A stretch of DNA of 64,000 nucleotides from Caulochytrium protostelioides (GCA_003615045.1 ML014179.1:1-64000); one strand, 5' to 3'. Positions 39,968 through 51,710 are shown, numbered from the stretch's first letter. A program made the numbers and translations. Notes: generated by a model from the letters alone, not told the origin.

Positions 39968-42900
39968 ATGGGCGCGTCGCTCTCGACCCGGTTCGCCGAA
40001 GCGGCGCCGCCCGAGACCTCGGCGGTTCAGAAGGCGCTGCTGCAGGATCTGATTGCCGCTGTGCAGTCCATTGCCACGGAGCACCTGAGTGCAGCGCGCG
40101 CCGAGTTCGTCAAGCCCCTGCAGTGGCCGACGACCCTGCGTCCGACGCACTTTGCCGCCGGCACCGAGTGGAAGACCGATACCAAGTAAGCGGCATGCTC
40201 GACACCCGGCTGGGTCCATGAGCACAAACCAAAATCGATGGCACTCACCCAACCATGATGTGTATGGCGTGGACGGTATGGATGATGGATGATATGATCT
40301 CGATTCGAGTAGAAACCCGAAACTCCCCGTGGTCTCGCAAGCGCTGCGCACCGATGGCAGTCCACTGCTCGCGCTGGAACAGATCGTCGCCGGCGAAAAG
40401 TATCACCTGCGCGTGAGCTCCTTCGAGTACCTACACCATGCGCTGCAGCTCGCGGACACCGCCAAGATGGGCGAGATCCAGGCGCTCTGCCGCGTCAACA
40501 CGACGCCCCTGGATACCATCTTTGGCCACAGCGGCACCAACGCCCTCGCGGATCTGTTTGACCGCTTCAACCACGAGGCCGACCCCGTCCAAAAAGAGAT
40601 GGCCGGCCGTCTCTACCGCCTGTTACTGCTCATCAACTCGTTCGATATTCAGATGCTCGCGACCAACGTCGACAAGGCCCAGAACGCGCAGCACCTGACC
40701 GTCGACGCGGTACGCGACGAGCTGGTGCTCCTGCAGGAGTTTGCGGGCGCCGCGGCGCAGCAGCCGCTCGCGGCGATCGACTGGAGCAATTCCGCAGCGT
40801 TCAAGAACGGCTACCACGCGCCGCCGTGGCGCCAGATCCAGGGCGAGCTCGGCTACATCACCGTCGCGACCCGGGAAGGCGAGCGCCTCGTCGTCACGGC
40901 CCACCGCAGTGGCTACTTCGTCAACAAGGGCTTTTATACCGACGAGCAGGGCAGCACCCAGCTCAACTACGAGCCCGCGGGGACCACGACGTACCCGACG
41001 CTCGTGGCGCTGATGAAGGCCCAGTCACCGCACTTTGCCCGCACGATCGACGCCCAGCCCTACGGATGGAACGCGCAGTACCACAACGCGAGCTTCGACG
41101 TCGCGCCCTCGGGCGCCGCCTACGCGGCCTCCGCGGCCGCGGGCAAACACTCGGACCCGTCGGACCTCTCGGACGCTGCGGGCCTCGCCTCGGGCATCGG
41201 GGCAGGCGGCCGCGGCAAGAACACCGTGAACGCGAACGACGACGCCTCCAACGCCAACGGCGGCAAAGCTGCGCTCTCGGGTCGCCGCAAGCTTGGCGGC
41301 GCGGCCAAGAAGGAGGGCGGGATGGCCGCGTCCGCGGCGGCCGCCGGTATCGGCGCCGCCAAGGACAAGGACGGCCTGTCCTTGAAGTGGCGTGCGCTCG
41401 AATCGAACCGTGGGGAAGCCAGCCCCGGCGGCGCCGCCAAGACGGCTGGCAGCAAGGGTGCCTCGGTGACGGGCGTGCATCTGCCGCCGCTGCCGGGCAA
41501 GCCGCGCGCGGTCCAGCGTCAGGGCAGCCTGCGCGATACTAAAGCTGCGGCTGCGGTTGCTGCGGGCCAGACTGCCAACGAAGCGCCGGCATCGACGTCG
41601 GCGGGATCGGCTGCGTCCGCGTCCGACGCGGTAGACCCGCAAGCATATGATAGTGAAGACGAGGACAGCACGCCCGAAGAAGAGGGCTCGGACAAGCGCC
41701 ACGAGGCTGCGTACCTCCCCGCCGAGTATTACCAGATCCAGAAGCTGGTCAAGTATATGCGCTGCGGCAACCCGACGGCGACGATCATTGCGATCTGCAG
41801 CCTGCGTGACTTTGACCTGAACCACGAACCGTGCCAGCTCGCAATCCGCGATGTGGGCGGCTTGGACACGCTGGTGAATCTGCTGGACACCGAGAACATC
41901 AAGTGCAAGCTGAGCTCGCTGAAGGTGTTGCGCGATGTGACACAGAACATGAGTATCCGCGCGGCGATGGCGCAGCTGGGCGGCATGCAGGCGCTCGTGG
42001 GGCTGTTAGACGATGACGGCGCTGAGACCGAAGTCCACTGCCTCGCCGCCGAGACGATCGCCCACTGCGCACGCAACAAGGTCAACCGCCGTGCGATCCG
42101 TCTGTACGGCGGCATCGACAAACTTGTCAAATTGCTGAAGGCGCATGTGAGCAAGCAGTCGCAGCAGCCGTCGCAGTCGCCGTCATCGCAGTCGCAGCAA
42201 CAGCAGCCGTTGTCGTCGTTCCAACAGGGCGCGGCGAACGATGAAAGCGTTGCGGTCTCGGTGGTTCAGGCGCTCGTGAGCTGCTGCAAGAGCGCCAAGA
42301 ACAAGCGGGCGATCCTGGCCGCGGGCGCGATGCCGCTGCTCGCGCAGCTGCTCGCGTCGTCCAACGAGCGCCTGCTGATCCCGGTCGTCGCGATCCTTCA
42401 GGAGTGCGCCGTCGACGAGAGCTACCGCACGCTGATCCGGTCGTCGGGCATGCTCCAGTTCCTGGTGACGAACCTCTCGACCAAGAACATGGAGCTCCAG
42501 ACGAACTGTGCGAGCGCCATCTTCCGCTGCGCCGAGGACGCCGAGGCCCGCTCGCTCGTCCGCTCGTACGGCGTCCTGACACCGCTCGTCTCGCTGCTCG
42601 AGACCACCGCCCACAAGGACCTGCTCGCGGCCGTGACGGGGGCGATCTGGAAGTGTGCGCTTGACCCGCAGAACGCCGTCGCGTTTTCCAAGTGCACCCG
42701 CAAGCTCGTCATGCTCCTCGACAATCAGCCCGAAGACGTGCTCATCAACGTCGTTGGCGCGCTCGGTGCCGCCGCACAGACGCCGGAGGGCCGTCAAGCC
42801 ATCCGTGAGGCGAACGGAATTACGAGCCTCGTCGGGCTGCTTAAGGGCACCAACCAGGCGCTGCTCGTCAACGTCACCACGGCGGTGGGCGCGTGTGCGC

Positions 42901-43559
42901 ACGACCCCGAGTGTATGGCCGTCATCGACCGCCTCGACGGCGTGCGGCTGCTGTGGTCGCTGCTGAAGAGCCCGAGCTCGGCGGTGCAGGCCTCGGCCGC
43001 GTGGGCCATCAGCCCCTGCATCGAGAACGCCAAGGAGGCCGGCGAAATGGTCCGCTCCTTTGTCGGCGGCCTCGAGCTGATCGTCAGCCTGCTGAAGAGC
43101 GACGACCCCGAGGTACTCGCCAGCGTCTGCGCCGCGATCGCCAACATCGCCAAGGACGAGGAGAACCTGGCCGTGATTACGGACCACGCCGTCGTGCCCA
43201 TGCTTGCCAAGCTCACCACGACGCGCAGCGACCGCCTCCGCCGCCACCTCGCGGAAGCCATTGCCCGCTGCTGCCGGTGGGGCAACAACTCCGTCGCCTT
43301 CGGCGCAGCCGGCGCCGTCGCCCCGCTCGTCAAGTACCTGCGCAGCCGCGATGAAGCCGTGCACCAGAGCACCGCCCGTGCCCTCCACCAGCTCTCGGCC
43401 GACCCGGACAACTGCATCACGATGCACGAGAACGGTGTCGTCCAGCTCCTGCTCGGCATGGTCGGATCCAGCGACCCCGCGCTCCAGGAGGCTAGTGCGG
43501 GCACGATCGGCAATATCCGTCGTCTCGCGCTTGCTAGCGAGAAGAGCAGCTTGCACTAA
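39968..43559 (+). CDS. ODAD2: Outer dynein arm docking complex subunit 2 (ARMC4)
   Basis: Exon 1 (39968-40185) encodes MGASLSTRFAEAA and EFVKPLQWPTTLRPTHF, matching the vertebrate ARMC4 start. Exon 2 (40313-43559) completes a protein of about 1154 residues. The intron has a GTAAGC donor and a GTAG acceptor; the junction reads TDTK|NPKLPVV. The N-terminal domain contains HAPPWRQIQGELGYI, as in ARMC4. A disordered Ala/Gly/Lys-rich insert follows, then LPAEYYQIQKLVKYM and about ten armadillo repeats. The C-terminal repeats are very conserved: DRLDGVRLLWSLLKS, AGEMVRSFVGGLELIVSLLKS, VCAAIANIAKDEENLAVITDH and NCITMHENGVVQLLLGMVGS. ODAD2 anchors outer dynein arms on ciliary doublets, so its presence implies a motile flagellum. 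A Ser/Gln-rich loop interrupts one repeat. It converges on the transporter gene. Confidence 0.95.
40186..40312 (+). other. Spliceosomal intron of ODAD2
   Basis: It is 127 nt long, with a GTAAGC donor and a GTAG/AA acceptor, phase 2. A TAA spans the donor in the unspliced frame. A GAG acceptor three bases upstream would also keep frame. Confidence 0.85.
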
Positions 43560-43880
43560 AGCCGACGCCTGAGCCGGGGCCTGGTCTTGGCATGAGTCTC
43601 AGATGCTGAGCTGACGAGGCCCCGAAACGCCTAATTCGATATTCACCCATTCCATCCGATGTCAATCCCCTTTCCACGATGATGTGTGTAGATCCGATCA
43701 GAAAAAAAAAACGGATCGATTCGCTGAACCGCGTCAAGTCGCGTCTATCTAACGAGCTAGGGTTGGTCGTTACTTTGATTGTTGGTGTTTGTACGGAACC
43801 ACATGAGGTCACAGCAAGGTGTAGAAGCGAAGGGCATCGGGCAGGATCAAGAGGAAGTGGTTATGGTATCAAGCCATCGC
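43560..43880. other. Convergent 3' region of ODAD2 and the transporter
   Basis: About 0.3 kb between opposing stops, AT-richer than the genes, with an A-run near 43705. No gene is seen. Confidence 0.5.
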
Positions 43881-46800
43881 TTAACCAAGCGCACTGCCAA
43901 AGATGCGGTGCACCCAGGGGTTGTGGCACGCACCCGTCTCCAGATCAATGAGGTAGCAGACCCACATGACCGAGACCGCTGACTGCCACAGATTGGCCAC
44001 AAGGCGCAGCAGGTAGAAGGGCAGAACAAAAGCGATCCCGCCGGCGATCCAGGCATAGGCGACGTCAGCCGCCGCCAGGGGCGACCCGTACTGGGAATGC
44101 GCGCCGTCGGTCAGCACCACGTAAAACACGACTGAGCCAGCGATGGCCGAGATGACGCCAATGCCGGCAAGGAAAATGGCCCGGACCATGCGCGCCGTGG
44201 TTTGCCCCATCACAAAGTGGCGGCGGAAGAAGTGCGAACACGTCTGCGCGGCCGAAAAGTAGTTCAGACCCGTGATACCGCAGAAGATGAGCGTGTACGC
44301 ATTCACGTCTTCCAACTTAGCCAGCAGCGTATGCGCCAAGTACAGGAGCGGCGCTTGGATCAAGGTCCGCAAGGCCGAGCCGCTCAGCCCGAGTAGGCGC
44401 ACTGCCGGGTTGTAACTCTCGTGAGAGCCGGATGAGGCGGCGGTCGCCATGCGCAGGGAGTGACGAAGACGGCGCTCGAGCCAGGTCGAAAGGACGAGCA
44501 CGGCGCGCGCCGTCTGAGCGAGACCCAGGAGCACGGCTGCCGCAAGAACCGAGCCGAAGGACGAGCCGACGGCCATCTTGATGGCCGACTGGAGCGGCGA
44601 GAGCGGCCGCGGGGCGGTGCCATCCGCGAGATGTCGACCGCCCGTCGTGGCTGAGGGCGCGAATCCGTGGGAGGACACAGAACCATGACCGAACACGGTA
44701 TGACCGCGGAAGTACCACGTGGAGATCAGACCCGTCAGGGTCATGCGCTCAATTTGGGAAAGCACGGCGCCCTGGAAAAAGTACGTGAACAAGAAGAGCG
44801 CCGCCCACACCCAGAGGGTGACGCCGCTGCCACCCAGCTCGCCCGAGAACCCGCCGCCAATCAGATGCGACGGACTGTACGAGAGGAAGAGCTGGGTAAA
44901 GCCCCAGAGCCAGGCCGCGGTCCATACGACATGCAGCACCATCAGGCCGATACTGAAGCTGACGATACTGGCGTTCGAGCGGAGCACATCGCCCGCCAGC
45001 TGCATGATCGCTGATGCAGCGTGCAAATGACTGTTCGCCGTGACGCCGCGCGACTTGCCGTTGCGGCGGCCTGACGAGGTCATACTCTCATCGGGTGGCA
45101 CCGTCCCGGGCGCGGCGCGGTCGGCACCCAGCAAGTTGTTCCAAAAATACCACACAAAGCTGCCGGCCGAGATCAGGCAGACCAACCCGGCGCCCAGCAG
45201 GAAACCATACATGCGATGACCCTCGACGCCGCCGTCCCGCGTGCCGTGGTCGAGGTGCATGCTGGCCACGATAACGAGAACGAGCCCCAACGTCGCGCCG
45301 GCCAGCGGGAGCGCGAAGGCAGTCATGGCGATGACGGTGGGCATGAGATAGGCACGCAGGGCACGAAGCCACAGGATGCCCGTCACGATGGCCAGCGTGG
45401 CGGCGCCGAGGATAAGAGGCGCATGGCTCGTCAGGACTGTAAGCAAAGTGGCCGGCAGATAACCGCCGGAAGAGCGGCCTTTCTCGTCTAGCCCAGCTCG
45501 GATCTGCATGATATGGTAGCCGCTGAGTATCACAAATCCCACGCAGTAGGCCGTGTAGCCCATGACAAAGCCGCGGTCGACCGAGGGCCGCGGTTGTAGG
45601 TCGCGGTACGTGCACACGGTGGCCGACGTTGACGACAGCGACACTGATGACGAGACGCCCGGGAGCAGCGCGGCAAAAAGTGTGTTTAGACGGCTCTGAG
45701 TCGCGCCAGGCAGGTGGGATCGCGAATGGCGAGACGACGCGTGCTTGTCTGTCAGAGGCACCGCAGCTGAATCGCCGTCCAGACGGGTTCGGGTCGCTGA
45801 CCATGGCATTTCCGGGTCCTCGCTCGGTTCCCGTCCGGCCGGTGCCCCAGCCCCGCGCAGGGGTCGGCTATGAGACGACGGCCCAGCTCGCGTGTGGCGC
45901 TGCTCAAACGGTGCATACATGCCACTCCGACGCGACGATGACGACATGATCTGCGCATGAACATTCCCACCAAGGAGCGGCTGGTAAAGCTGTGCAGGAG
46001 CCTCGAAGGTTTGCTCATCCAGAAAATCATCATCATCGGGTAGTTCTTCAGTATCAGCGGGGTGGCCCTGATCGGGTGCGAGTATGGAGGCCGAGGGACC
46101 ACCACGATACCCAGTCGATGCGGTTAGCTCGCCCGGGTGGCTGAACATGCGCTGTTTCTGCTGGTGGGGAGGCTGATCTCCGGAGACGGAGTGACCGAGA
46201 TGTGCGCTTGAAGCGGTTTGAGGCAGTGTCGACGTTGGGGCGCTGCCGGGTCCTGTGGTCACAGCCGAGGCGGCCATGGAAGCAGAAGACGCTGCGAACA
46301 AGCGCGGGAAGCCCATACTGGGAAGACCCATAATGCTGGCACTTAAACCGCCCGACGGCGGCGGAGCAGGGGAATCATAGCGTGCAGCAGGCCTTCCACG
46401 ACTAGCGGCGGTCGCCGACGCATGGGGCGACGGGAAAGCATGCGTAGTCCGATGCTGGGCCGGTGGATCGTGTCCTGACAGATCGAAGGGTGGCGAAAGC
46501 GCTCGGGAGGGCGGGTACGCACGTTCATAGGCGGAGGACCGCCGACCGCTGTCGTTGGGATAACGGGAGACAGCCACATGGTCGGCCGAGTCGTGATAAA
46601 CATCGTCGTCATCATCACTAAGCTCCTCGTCCTCCATAGGAAATGGGTCGAAAGGCGCTGCCCGATGCGATGGTGGTGATCTGGGTGCCCTGGTGACCTG
46701 GCGATCTATAGGCGAAACGTCCGACTGTAAGGAGGACGCCGCGAGGGGTGGCATGACATGAGACGGCTGTGGCGAAACGTACGGATACGCATACTCATGT

Positions 46801-46949
46801 GTATACTGAGGTGCGTCCGACTGCAGATCGTGCTGCATGTCGGTCGTATTCGAGGCAGCCATGGCTGAAACATCGATCAAGGCCGGCTGGTCGCCCGCCC
46901 GCAAAGTCGATGGCCGCCTGGGTGGACCGTCCCGGGGCAACCGACTCAT
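43881..46949 (-). CDS. Choline-transporter-like (CTL/Pns1, SLC44 family) membrane protein
   Basis: The first ATG of the frame is at 46949; a second at 46862 has a better context (agccATGg), giving 1022 or 993 residues. The N-terminal 400 residues are hydrophilic, Ser/Pro/His-rich and disordered. About ten to eleven transmembrane helices follow, starting near VMGYTAYCVGFVILSGYHI. CTL family marks are the NAYTLIFCGITGLNYFSAAQ helix and the terminal MWVCYLIDLETGACHNPWVH, whose CY.ID.(E/D)TG pattern is diagnostic. SLC44 members transport choline and related compounds; the fungal Pns1 role is poorly known, so substrate is not claimed. The N-terminal tail is far longer than usual for the family and could be regulatory. 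Confidence 0.85.
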   Translation of the reverse strand: MSRLPRDGPPRRPSTLRAGDQPALIDVSAMAASNTTDMQHDLQSDAPQYTHEYAYPYVSPQPSHVMPPLAASSLQSDVSPIDRQVTRAPRSPPSHRAAPFDPFPMEDEELSDDDDDVYHDSADHVAVSRYPNDSGRRSSAYERAYPPSRALSPPFDLSGHDPPAQHRTTHAFPSPHASATAASRGRPAARYDSPAPPPSGGLSASIMGLPSMGFPRLFAASSASMAASAVTTGPGSAPTSTLPQTASSAHLGHSVSGDQPPHQQKQRMFSHPGELTASTGYRGGPSASILAPDQGHPADTEELPDDDDFLDEQTFEAPAQLYQPLLGGNVHAQIMSSSSRRSGMYAPFEQRHTRAGPSSHSRPLRGAGAPAGREPSEDPEMPWSATRTRLDGDSAAVPLTDKHASSRHSRSHLPGATQSRLNTLFAALLPGVSSSVSLSSTSATVCTYRDLQPRPSVDRGFVMGYTAYCVGFVILSGYHIMQIRAGLDEKGRSSGGYLPATLLTVLTSHAPLILGAATLAIVTGILWLRALRAYLMPTVIAMTAFALPLAGATLGLVLVIVASMHLDHGTRDGGVEGHRMYGFLLGAGLVCLISAGSFVWYFWNNLLGADRAAPGTVPPDESMTSSGRRNGKSRGVTANSHLHAASAIMQLAGDVLRSNASIVSFSIGLMVLHVVWTAAWLWGFTQLFLSYSPSHLIGGGFSGELGGSGVTLWVWAALFLFTYFFQGAVLSQIERMTLTGLISTWYFRGHTVFGHGSVSSHGFAPSATTGGRHLADGTAPRPLSPLQSAIKMAVGSSFGSVLAAAVLLGLAQTARAVLVLSTWLERRLRHSLRMATAASSGSHESYNPAVRLLGLSGSALRTLIQAPLLYLAHTLLAKLEDVNAYTLIFCGITGLNYFSAAQTCSHFFRRHFVMGQTTARMVRAIFLAGIGVISAIAGSVVFYVVLTDGAHSQYGSPLAAADVAYAWIAGGIAFVLPFYLLRLVANLWQSAVSVMWVCYLIDLETGACHNPWVHRIFGSALG

Positions 46950-47517
46950 GCTGCGCGGTCGTCCGCAGCGATGCGTCCGATGCGAGACACGACGCACAAG
47001 TCAGGAGGGACGATGAATGAGTCAGGAGATACGTGGACTCTTCTGGTCGGAGAAAGCAGGACCATCGACGGAAGAGTCTACACTCGCTAAGCAGTGATCG
47101 ATCACACTTCAGAGATCAAGCCACCCAGACACGCATACCCTCTAAGCCAAAGGAGTATGGAGGATGGGGTGCTCGATCCCAACAGGACGTCAGCGGCAGG
47201 TTGAGGCGGCGTCAGGTCAGGAAGCCCCTTCTGCCGCGGGCGGGCGGGCGGAAGGAAGGACCCAAGAAGGAGTGGGGCGGGCAAACAAGGGACACGTCGC
47301 CCACGTCCGTGACTAGAATGAAGAACGAAGTATTGTCACTCAGTTGGTATCCGCTCGATCCGGATTCGCTGCTTCTGATGAGGCTGAAGCAGAACAGCCG
47401 CCGAGTCGTTTCGGTCAGAGGAATCGCAGTATATCGGATATGGGTGAGATCGGCAATTCGCTTGAGAATGTCGACAGGATCGAGTCCAGCGTCAGTGTCA
47501 GCGTCAGCGACTAGTCA

Positions 47518-47539
47518 ATCAAGCGATCGATCGCTTGAT
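47518..47539. repeat. 22-bp perfect palindrome
   Basis: The core TCAAGCGATCGATCGCTTGA reads the same on both strands, and one more complementary base pair extends it at each side. It lies in non-coding DNA. It could form a cruciform or bind a dimeric protein; neither is shown. Confidence 0.85.
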
Positions 47540-48476
47540 CGATCCGGCGGGGGTGGGACGAGATATCAATGGAGCAGGTGGAAAAGGCAAAAAAAAAGGC
47601 GGGGGTATGGTATGGCAGCGAATCGTGGCGAGTGATCGACGTTTGAAGGCGAAGCAAACCGTCAGCGAGCCTCCACGTTCAGGCAATGGCACAACCGTAA
47701 AAAAAAAAACGGGATAAGCTCAGCGCCAGTATGAAATTCTGGAACCGGTATCGGTTGGCCCTGAGGAGTCTCTGACAAAGTCAGGTGACGATCTGATTTG
47801 AGGACGGGTTTGAGGCCACGATCATGGCTCGCCATCCCGCTTCGAGCCGCCTCCGCTTTGACCGGTCTCCTTCTTCCTCGGCCGGTTCCCGGCGGGGCGG
47901 CCAAGGCCGGAAGCTGGGGGCGCGGGCGGGGGCCTCCGGTAAAAAAAAAAGGCTGCGGCAGCAAAATCTCCTTCGGCCCAAGTCGTCCACCCATGCTCCA
48001 CGGCACCGGACGCCCCCGCATGGCTCAGCTCGCACGTGGCTCAGCGCCGTGGTAGCAGATTGCCATCATCGAAATCTGAGACTCGGGACTTCCGCAACAG
48101 CTCCGTGAACACAGGGAAAGGGTTGGACGGCGTGAAGCTGATACGAGAGACAGACACGACGTCCTTCCTGCAGGATGACGATCGGATTCTGGCTTCGGGT
48201 GTCATTATGGTTGTCCGCACCGAAAGTTCGCCTCGTGATCAAAAGCAAAAACTTCAAGTAAAACATGGAATCAAACTCTACTGTCGATCCTCAGATGGCA
48301 AGAGAAGCCCTCTTGTCGAACCATACAGATTGAACTCGGTTACGGCAAATCGGAGCAGCATAGGAGGATCAGACCGGTATATGTCTTCGCAGGGTTCTGT
48401 CGCACCGTCACTTTTGTTGGACTGAGAAGAAAATTTAGCAGGTCGGCTCACACGCGGGGATTCGCGGCGGCACTGG

Positions 48477-48842
48477 GTGCCACCTCATCGTCTCGCATGG
48501 AATCTCGAGTGCATATTATCTGATGCGCTGACCGTCTCGGTGATGATGATCGTGACGAATGACCTGGCATGCGGCGGCAGGTGGACAGCGAGCATCATCA
48601 TTCTTCAGCCACCTGCACGACGAGCATGCTCTTTCAACGAGGACGGCGTCATGCTCATTGATGCGGGGCGGAACGTGCCGCGTTTCGCTGTGCTTGAGAC
48701 GCTGAAGCGGCATGCGAGAGCAACGCATAACCTGTATCGTGCAGAAACCAGGGGACCTGGACGTTCCGCCTGGCGCACGATGGTCCAAAAGGGCTACCCC
48801 GTCTTCATCTCGCACGACATTGATATGCAAAGCACAGTATGA
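48477..48842 (+). CDS. Short hypothetical ORF
   Basis: The 121-codon frame is preceded by AT-richer DNA and has a balanced composition (LSDALTVSVMMIVTNDLACGG; NEDGVMLIDAGRNVPRFAVLETLKRH). No family is recognised. The minus strand has an equally long frame, so coding status is unproven. Confidence 0.15.
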   Translation: MPPHRLAWNLECILSDALTVSVMMIVTNDLACGGRWTASIIILQPPARRACSFNEDGVMLIDAGRNVPRFAVLETLKRHARATHNLYRAETRGPGRSAWRTMVQKGYPVFISHDIDMQSTV

Positions 48843-49101
48843 ACTGATGCGAATGAACCGATAATGGCAAGCACATGGGAGACTGTCTACAGGGAGCTCC
48901 TGGGTCGACACTTTACACCACCCCTGCCGCATCCTCACCACTTTGAGCGACCTTACCAAGCGCATCCTTCTCGCTGCACATATTCCTTTTACAGAACACA
49001 CAGGCGCCCCCTCCACGACCTAACATCAACGATTTCCAGCGATTTCCCAATCCGACAGAGCGCCGCTCCACGTCGCGCCGTCTGGCGGTACATCGGCCAC
49101 C

Positions 49102-49938
49102 ATGTATCGCTACGGCTCGGCGAGTATCTCCAAGGCGGACCCGCTGCGCCTCACGGCGGCCGCGGCCATCCTGTCGATCGTTGAGGGCCTGCTGCTGCTC
49201 ACGCTCGCGATCTGGTATGGGATCCTCCTTCCGCGGCGGCAGCGCCGCCGCCTCCGCAAACGCTCGGAGGAAGTCCAGCAAACCCTCGCTCAATGCGGCT
49301 TGCTGAAAGCTTACTACCACCCCGACCAGCCGGCGCATCCGCACGCATGGACGGTGCCGGAGCCGCCGATCACGAAGTCCACCCTAGCGCCGGCCTCCGG
49401 CCTCGCCGCACCGCCGGCGGTCCTGCCGCTGCCGCTGCCGCCGCCGCCGCCGCCGCCGCCGCTCGACATGACCACGGCCGTGCCGCCCGCCTCCGCCATG
49501 ACGACCGCCGTCGCCCCGGCGTCTGGCATGGCCGTCGTGAGTGCGGTCCCGCTGCGCATCTCGGCGCTCGCGGGGCACAGGACCCCGCCCAACCTGCCCT
49601 TACCCCAGTCGCCGTCCGGCGATCTCGCGCCGTCCTCGCTGCACGGCGGCCTGCCGGACATCGATACCGCGGGCACGGCCCGGGGTCTCTACGACCCGCC
49701 CGAGGTCATAAGCACCGCCCGGGCGTGGGCCGACGACCTGAGCGCTCCCAGCGATCTAGCCGCGGCTGGCGTCGGCATGAGTATGAGCCGGGGCGGTCCG
49801 GCGCGGCCCGCGCCGCTCGCCAGCGTCGGCGCCGCCGCCCTCGCCGCGGGCCCCACGACGTCCCCGGAAGCCGAGCATCAGCCGGCGTTCACCGCGCCGA
49901 GCCCCATGACCAAGTACCTGGGCGTGCAGCACCCGGAT

Positions 49939-49978
<40 letters not shown>

Positions 49979-50739
49979 AGCCGGTGCTCGTGGCGCCCGG
50001 CGCGAAGCAGGACGCGCTCGACCGCAAGCGCGAGATCACGGAGGCGTTCCGTGCGACGCGGTCGTGGCGCCGCCGCCTCTGCGCGCTGCTGGCCCTGGTG
50101 CTCGGTCTGCTGGTGCTCATCAGCGGCATCGTGGAAGCCGCGATTCCGAGCCGCGGGCTGCCGTTCGGGATGGTCGTCCAGGTCCTGGCGCTCGCCATGG
50201 TGCTGTTCCTGCGGTGGTGGACCCTGCGCATCCCCCGGGCGCGCTGTGCGTCCGAGGAAGCCGCCGGCGGCAAGCCCAAGCGCCGCCGCGTGATGAGCCG
50301 GATCGGATGGAACCTCGCCGTCGTGGTCACGGCGGCCGCTGTGGCCCTCACGATGATGGCCTGGGTCAGCCACGTCAGCACCCGCCAGGCCAACACGGAG
50401 ATCAACGAACTCTACCAGGACCCACAGATGCAGCAGACCCTGCTCGCCAGCGACGTCCCGACGGCCACCGACGCCTCGTCCGTGGCGCTGCCGACCCCGT
50501 CGTCGACACTGTCGGTCTCGCCCGTGGCGGCGGCGGCGGCGGCGCGGTCCACGACCGACGCGAGTCAGAACGTCGAGGATTTAGCGGCCACGGAGGAAGG
50601 GACCGACAACAGCGAGAGCGGCCAACACCAACACCAACACCAACACCATACGGCGCGCTTCCGCCGCTCGCTGCCCGCGGACACGCCGAGCGATGCCATG
50701 CGCCGGTCCGGGGGATACCGCGGCGGACCGGCCGTCTGA
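49102..50739 (+). CDS. Unknown protein with four transmembrane helices
   Basis: The ATG at 49102 lies in a strong context (gccaccATG). The 545-residue chain has one helix near the N-terminus (about residues 18-42, AAAAILSIVEGLLLLTLAIWYGI) and a basic stop-transfer stretch. A 250-residue Pro/Ala/Ser-rich loop follows, with a poly-Pro run and a poly-Gly run. Three closely spaced helices come next, at about 330-350 (LCALLALVLGLLVLISGIV), 355-372 (GMVVQVLALAMVLFL) and 396-416 (NLAVVVTAAAVALTMMAWV). The tail is disordered and includes HQHQHQHQHH from a caacac microsatellite. No family is recognised. Pairing with the next gene is not implied. Confidence 0.65.
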
Positions 50740-51223
50740 ACCCACGATGGCTGCGCCACTTGGCATGGCACCGCCATCGATCCGGCGTGGCAGTGATCCC
50801 CGCGTGTTCTCTCGTTTCGTGTGGCGTGTGGCCGTCGCTCGGGCTCCTCTTCCTCCTTTCCGATCTCGCCGCACGAAGGCGAGATCACCCGACGCTCGCA
50901 CATCACCGGACGCTATCGTGTATCTCTCGCAGCGTTCTCTCCTTCATCACGTAGCCCTCTGCTGTATCTCTTTTTTTTGGTACTGTCTTCCACCCACCTG
51001 TCTGTATCCCCTTCTCTCTTTATATTGGCCATCGGAGCTATTCCGGTTGACGGGCCACCCACATCGGTACCTCGCTGCAGCGGAATCTTGCTTCTCGTTA
51101 CCTATAATTAGTTTTCTTCAGTGGTGACCACGGTACCAGGACCACCACTCCCGTCCACTGCGAACCTGCGACAGCGACTCGTGTGTCTGCCCGATTTCGA
51201 GGACCCCGATCGCCTTCGTCACC
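50740..51223. other. Intergenic region upstream of PPT1
   Basis: About 0.5 kb of pyrimidine-rich DNA (TCTCTT runs near 50.97 and 51.02 kb), typical of a promoter and leader. No ORF of note is present. Confidence 0.45.
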
Positions 51224-51710
51224 ATGCCGCGCCATCACGGTGGCGGCGTCCTGCGGGCCTCGGCCCTGATGGCCGTCAGCCTCATCCTGATGGCCCTTGC
51301 CCCGTCGAGAATGGCCGCCACGGAGGTTGTCCGTGAGCGGTCACGTGTGGACCCACGTGCCGCAAAGCCGTTTGATCCGCCGGTGCCGGTGGTGATCTAC
51401 CACGGGATGGGCGACGCCTGCGGCGATCCAGAGCGCATGGGCCTGGTGACGGTCACCGTCCAGGAGATCTTGGGCCCCGACACGCCCGTGCACTGCGTCA
51501 CCGTCGGCGACGGCTCCGTCAAGGACGACCGCCTCAAGTCCTACCTGGACAACATGGCCCTGCAGATCGACCGCGTCTGCGACGAGTTGCGCGCCCTGCC
51601 TGCCATCCGCGCCCACCCGGACGGCGCGTTCCACGCCATCGGCTTCTCCCAGGGTGGCCTTTTCCTCCGCGGCATCCTGCAGCGCTGCACAACCCTTGAG
51701 TCGAGCGAGA

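Larger units (their letters stand above)
46950..49101. other. Divergent intergenic region
   Basis: This 2.2-kb region is AT-richer than its neighbours and contains several A/T runs and a 22-bp palindrome at 47.52 kb. Plus-strand frames at 48036-48425 and 48477-48842 are open but have no domain and no homologue I recognise; they may be short unknown genes or noise. Confidence 0.4.
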
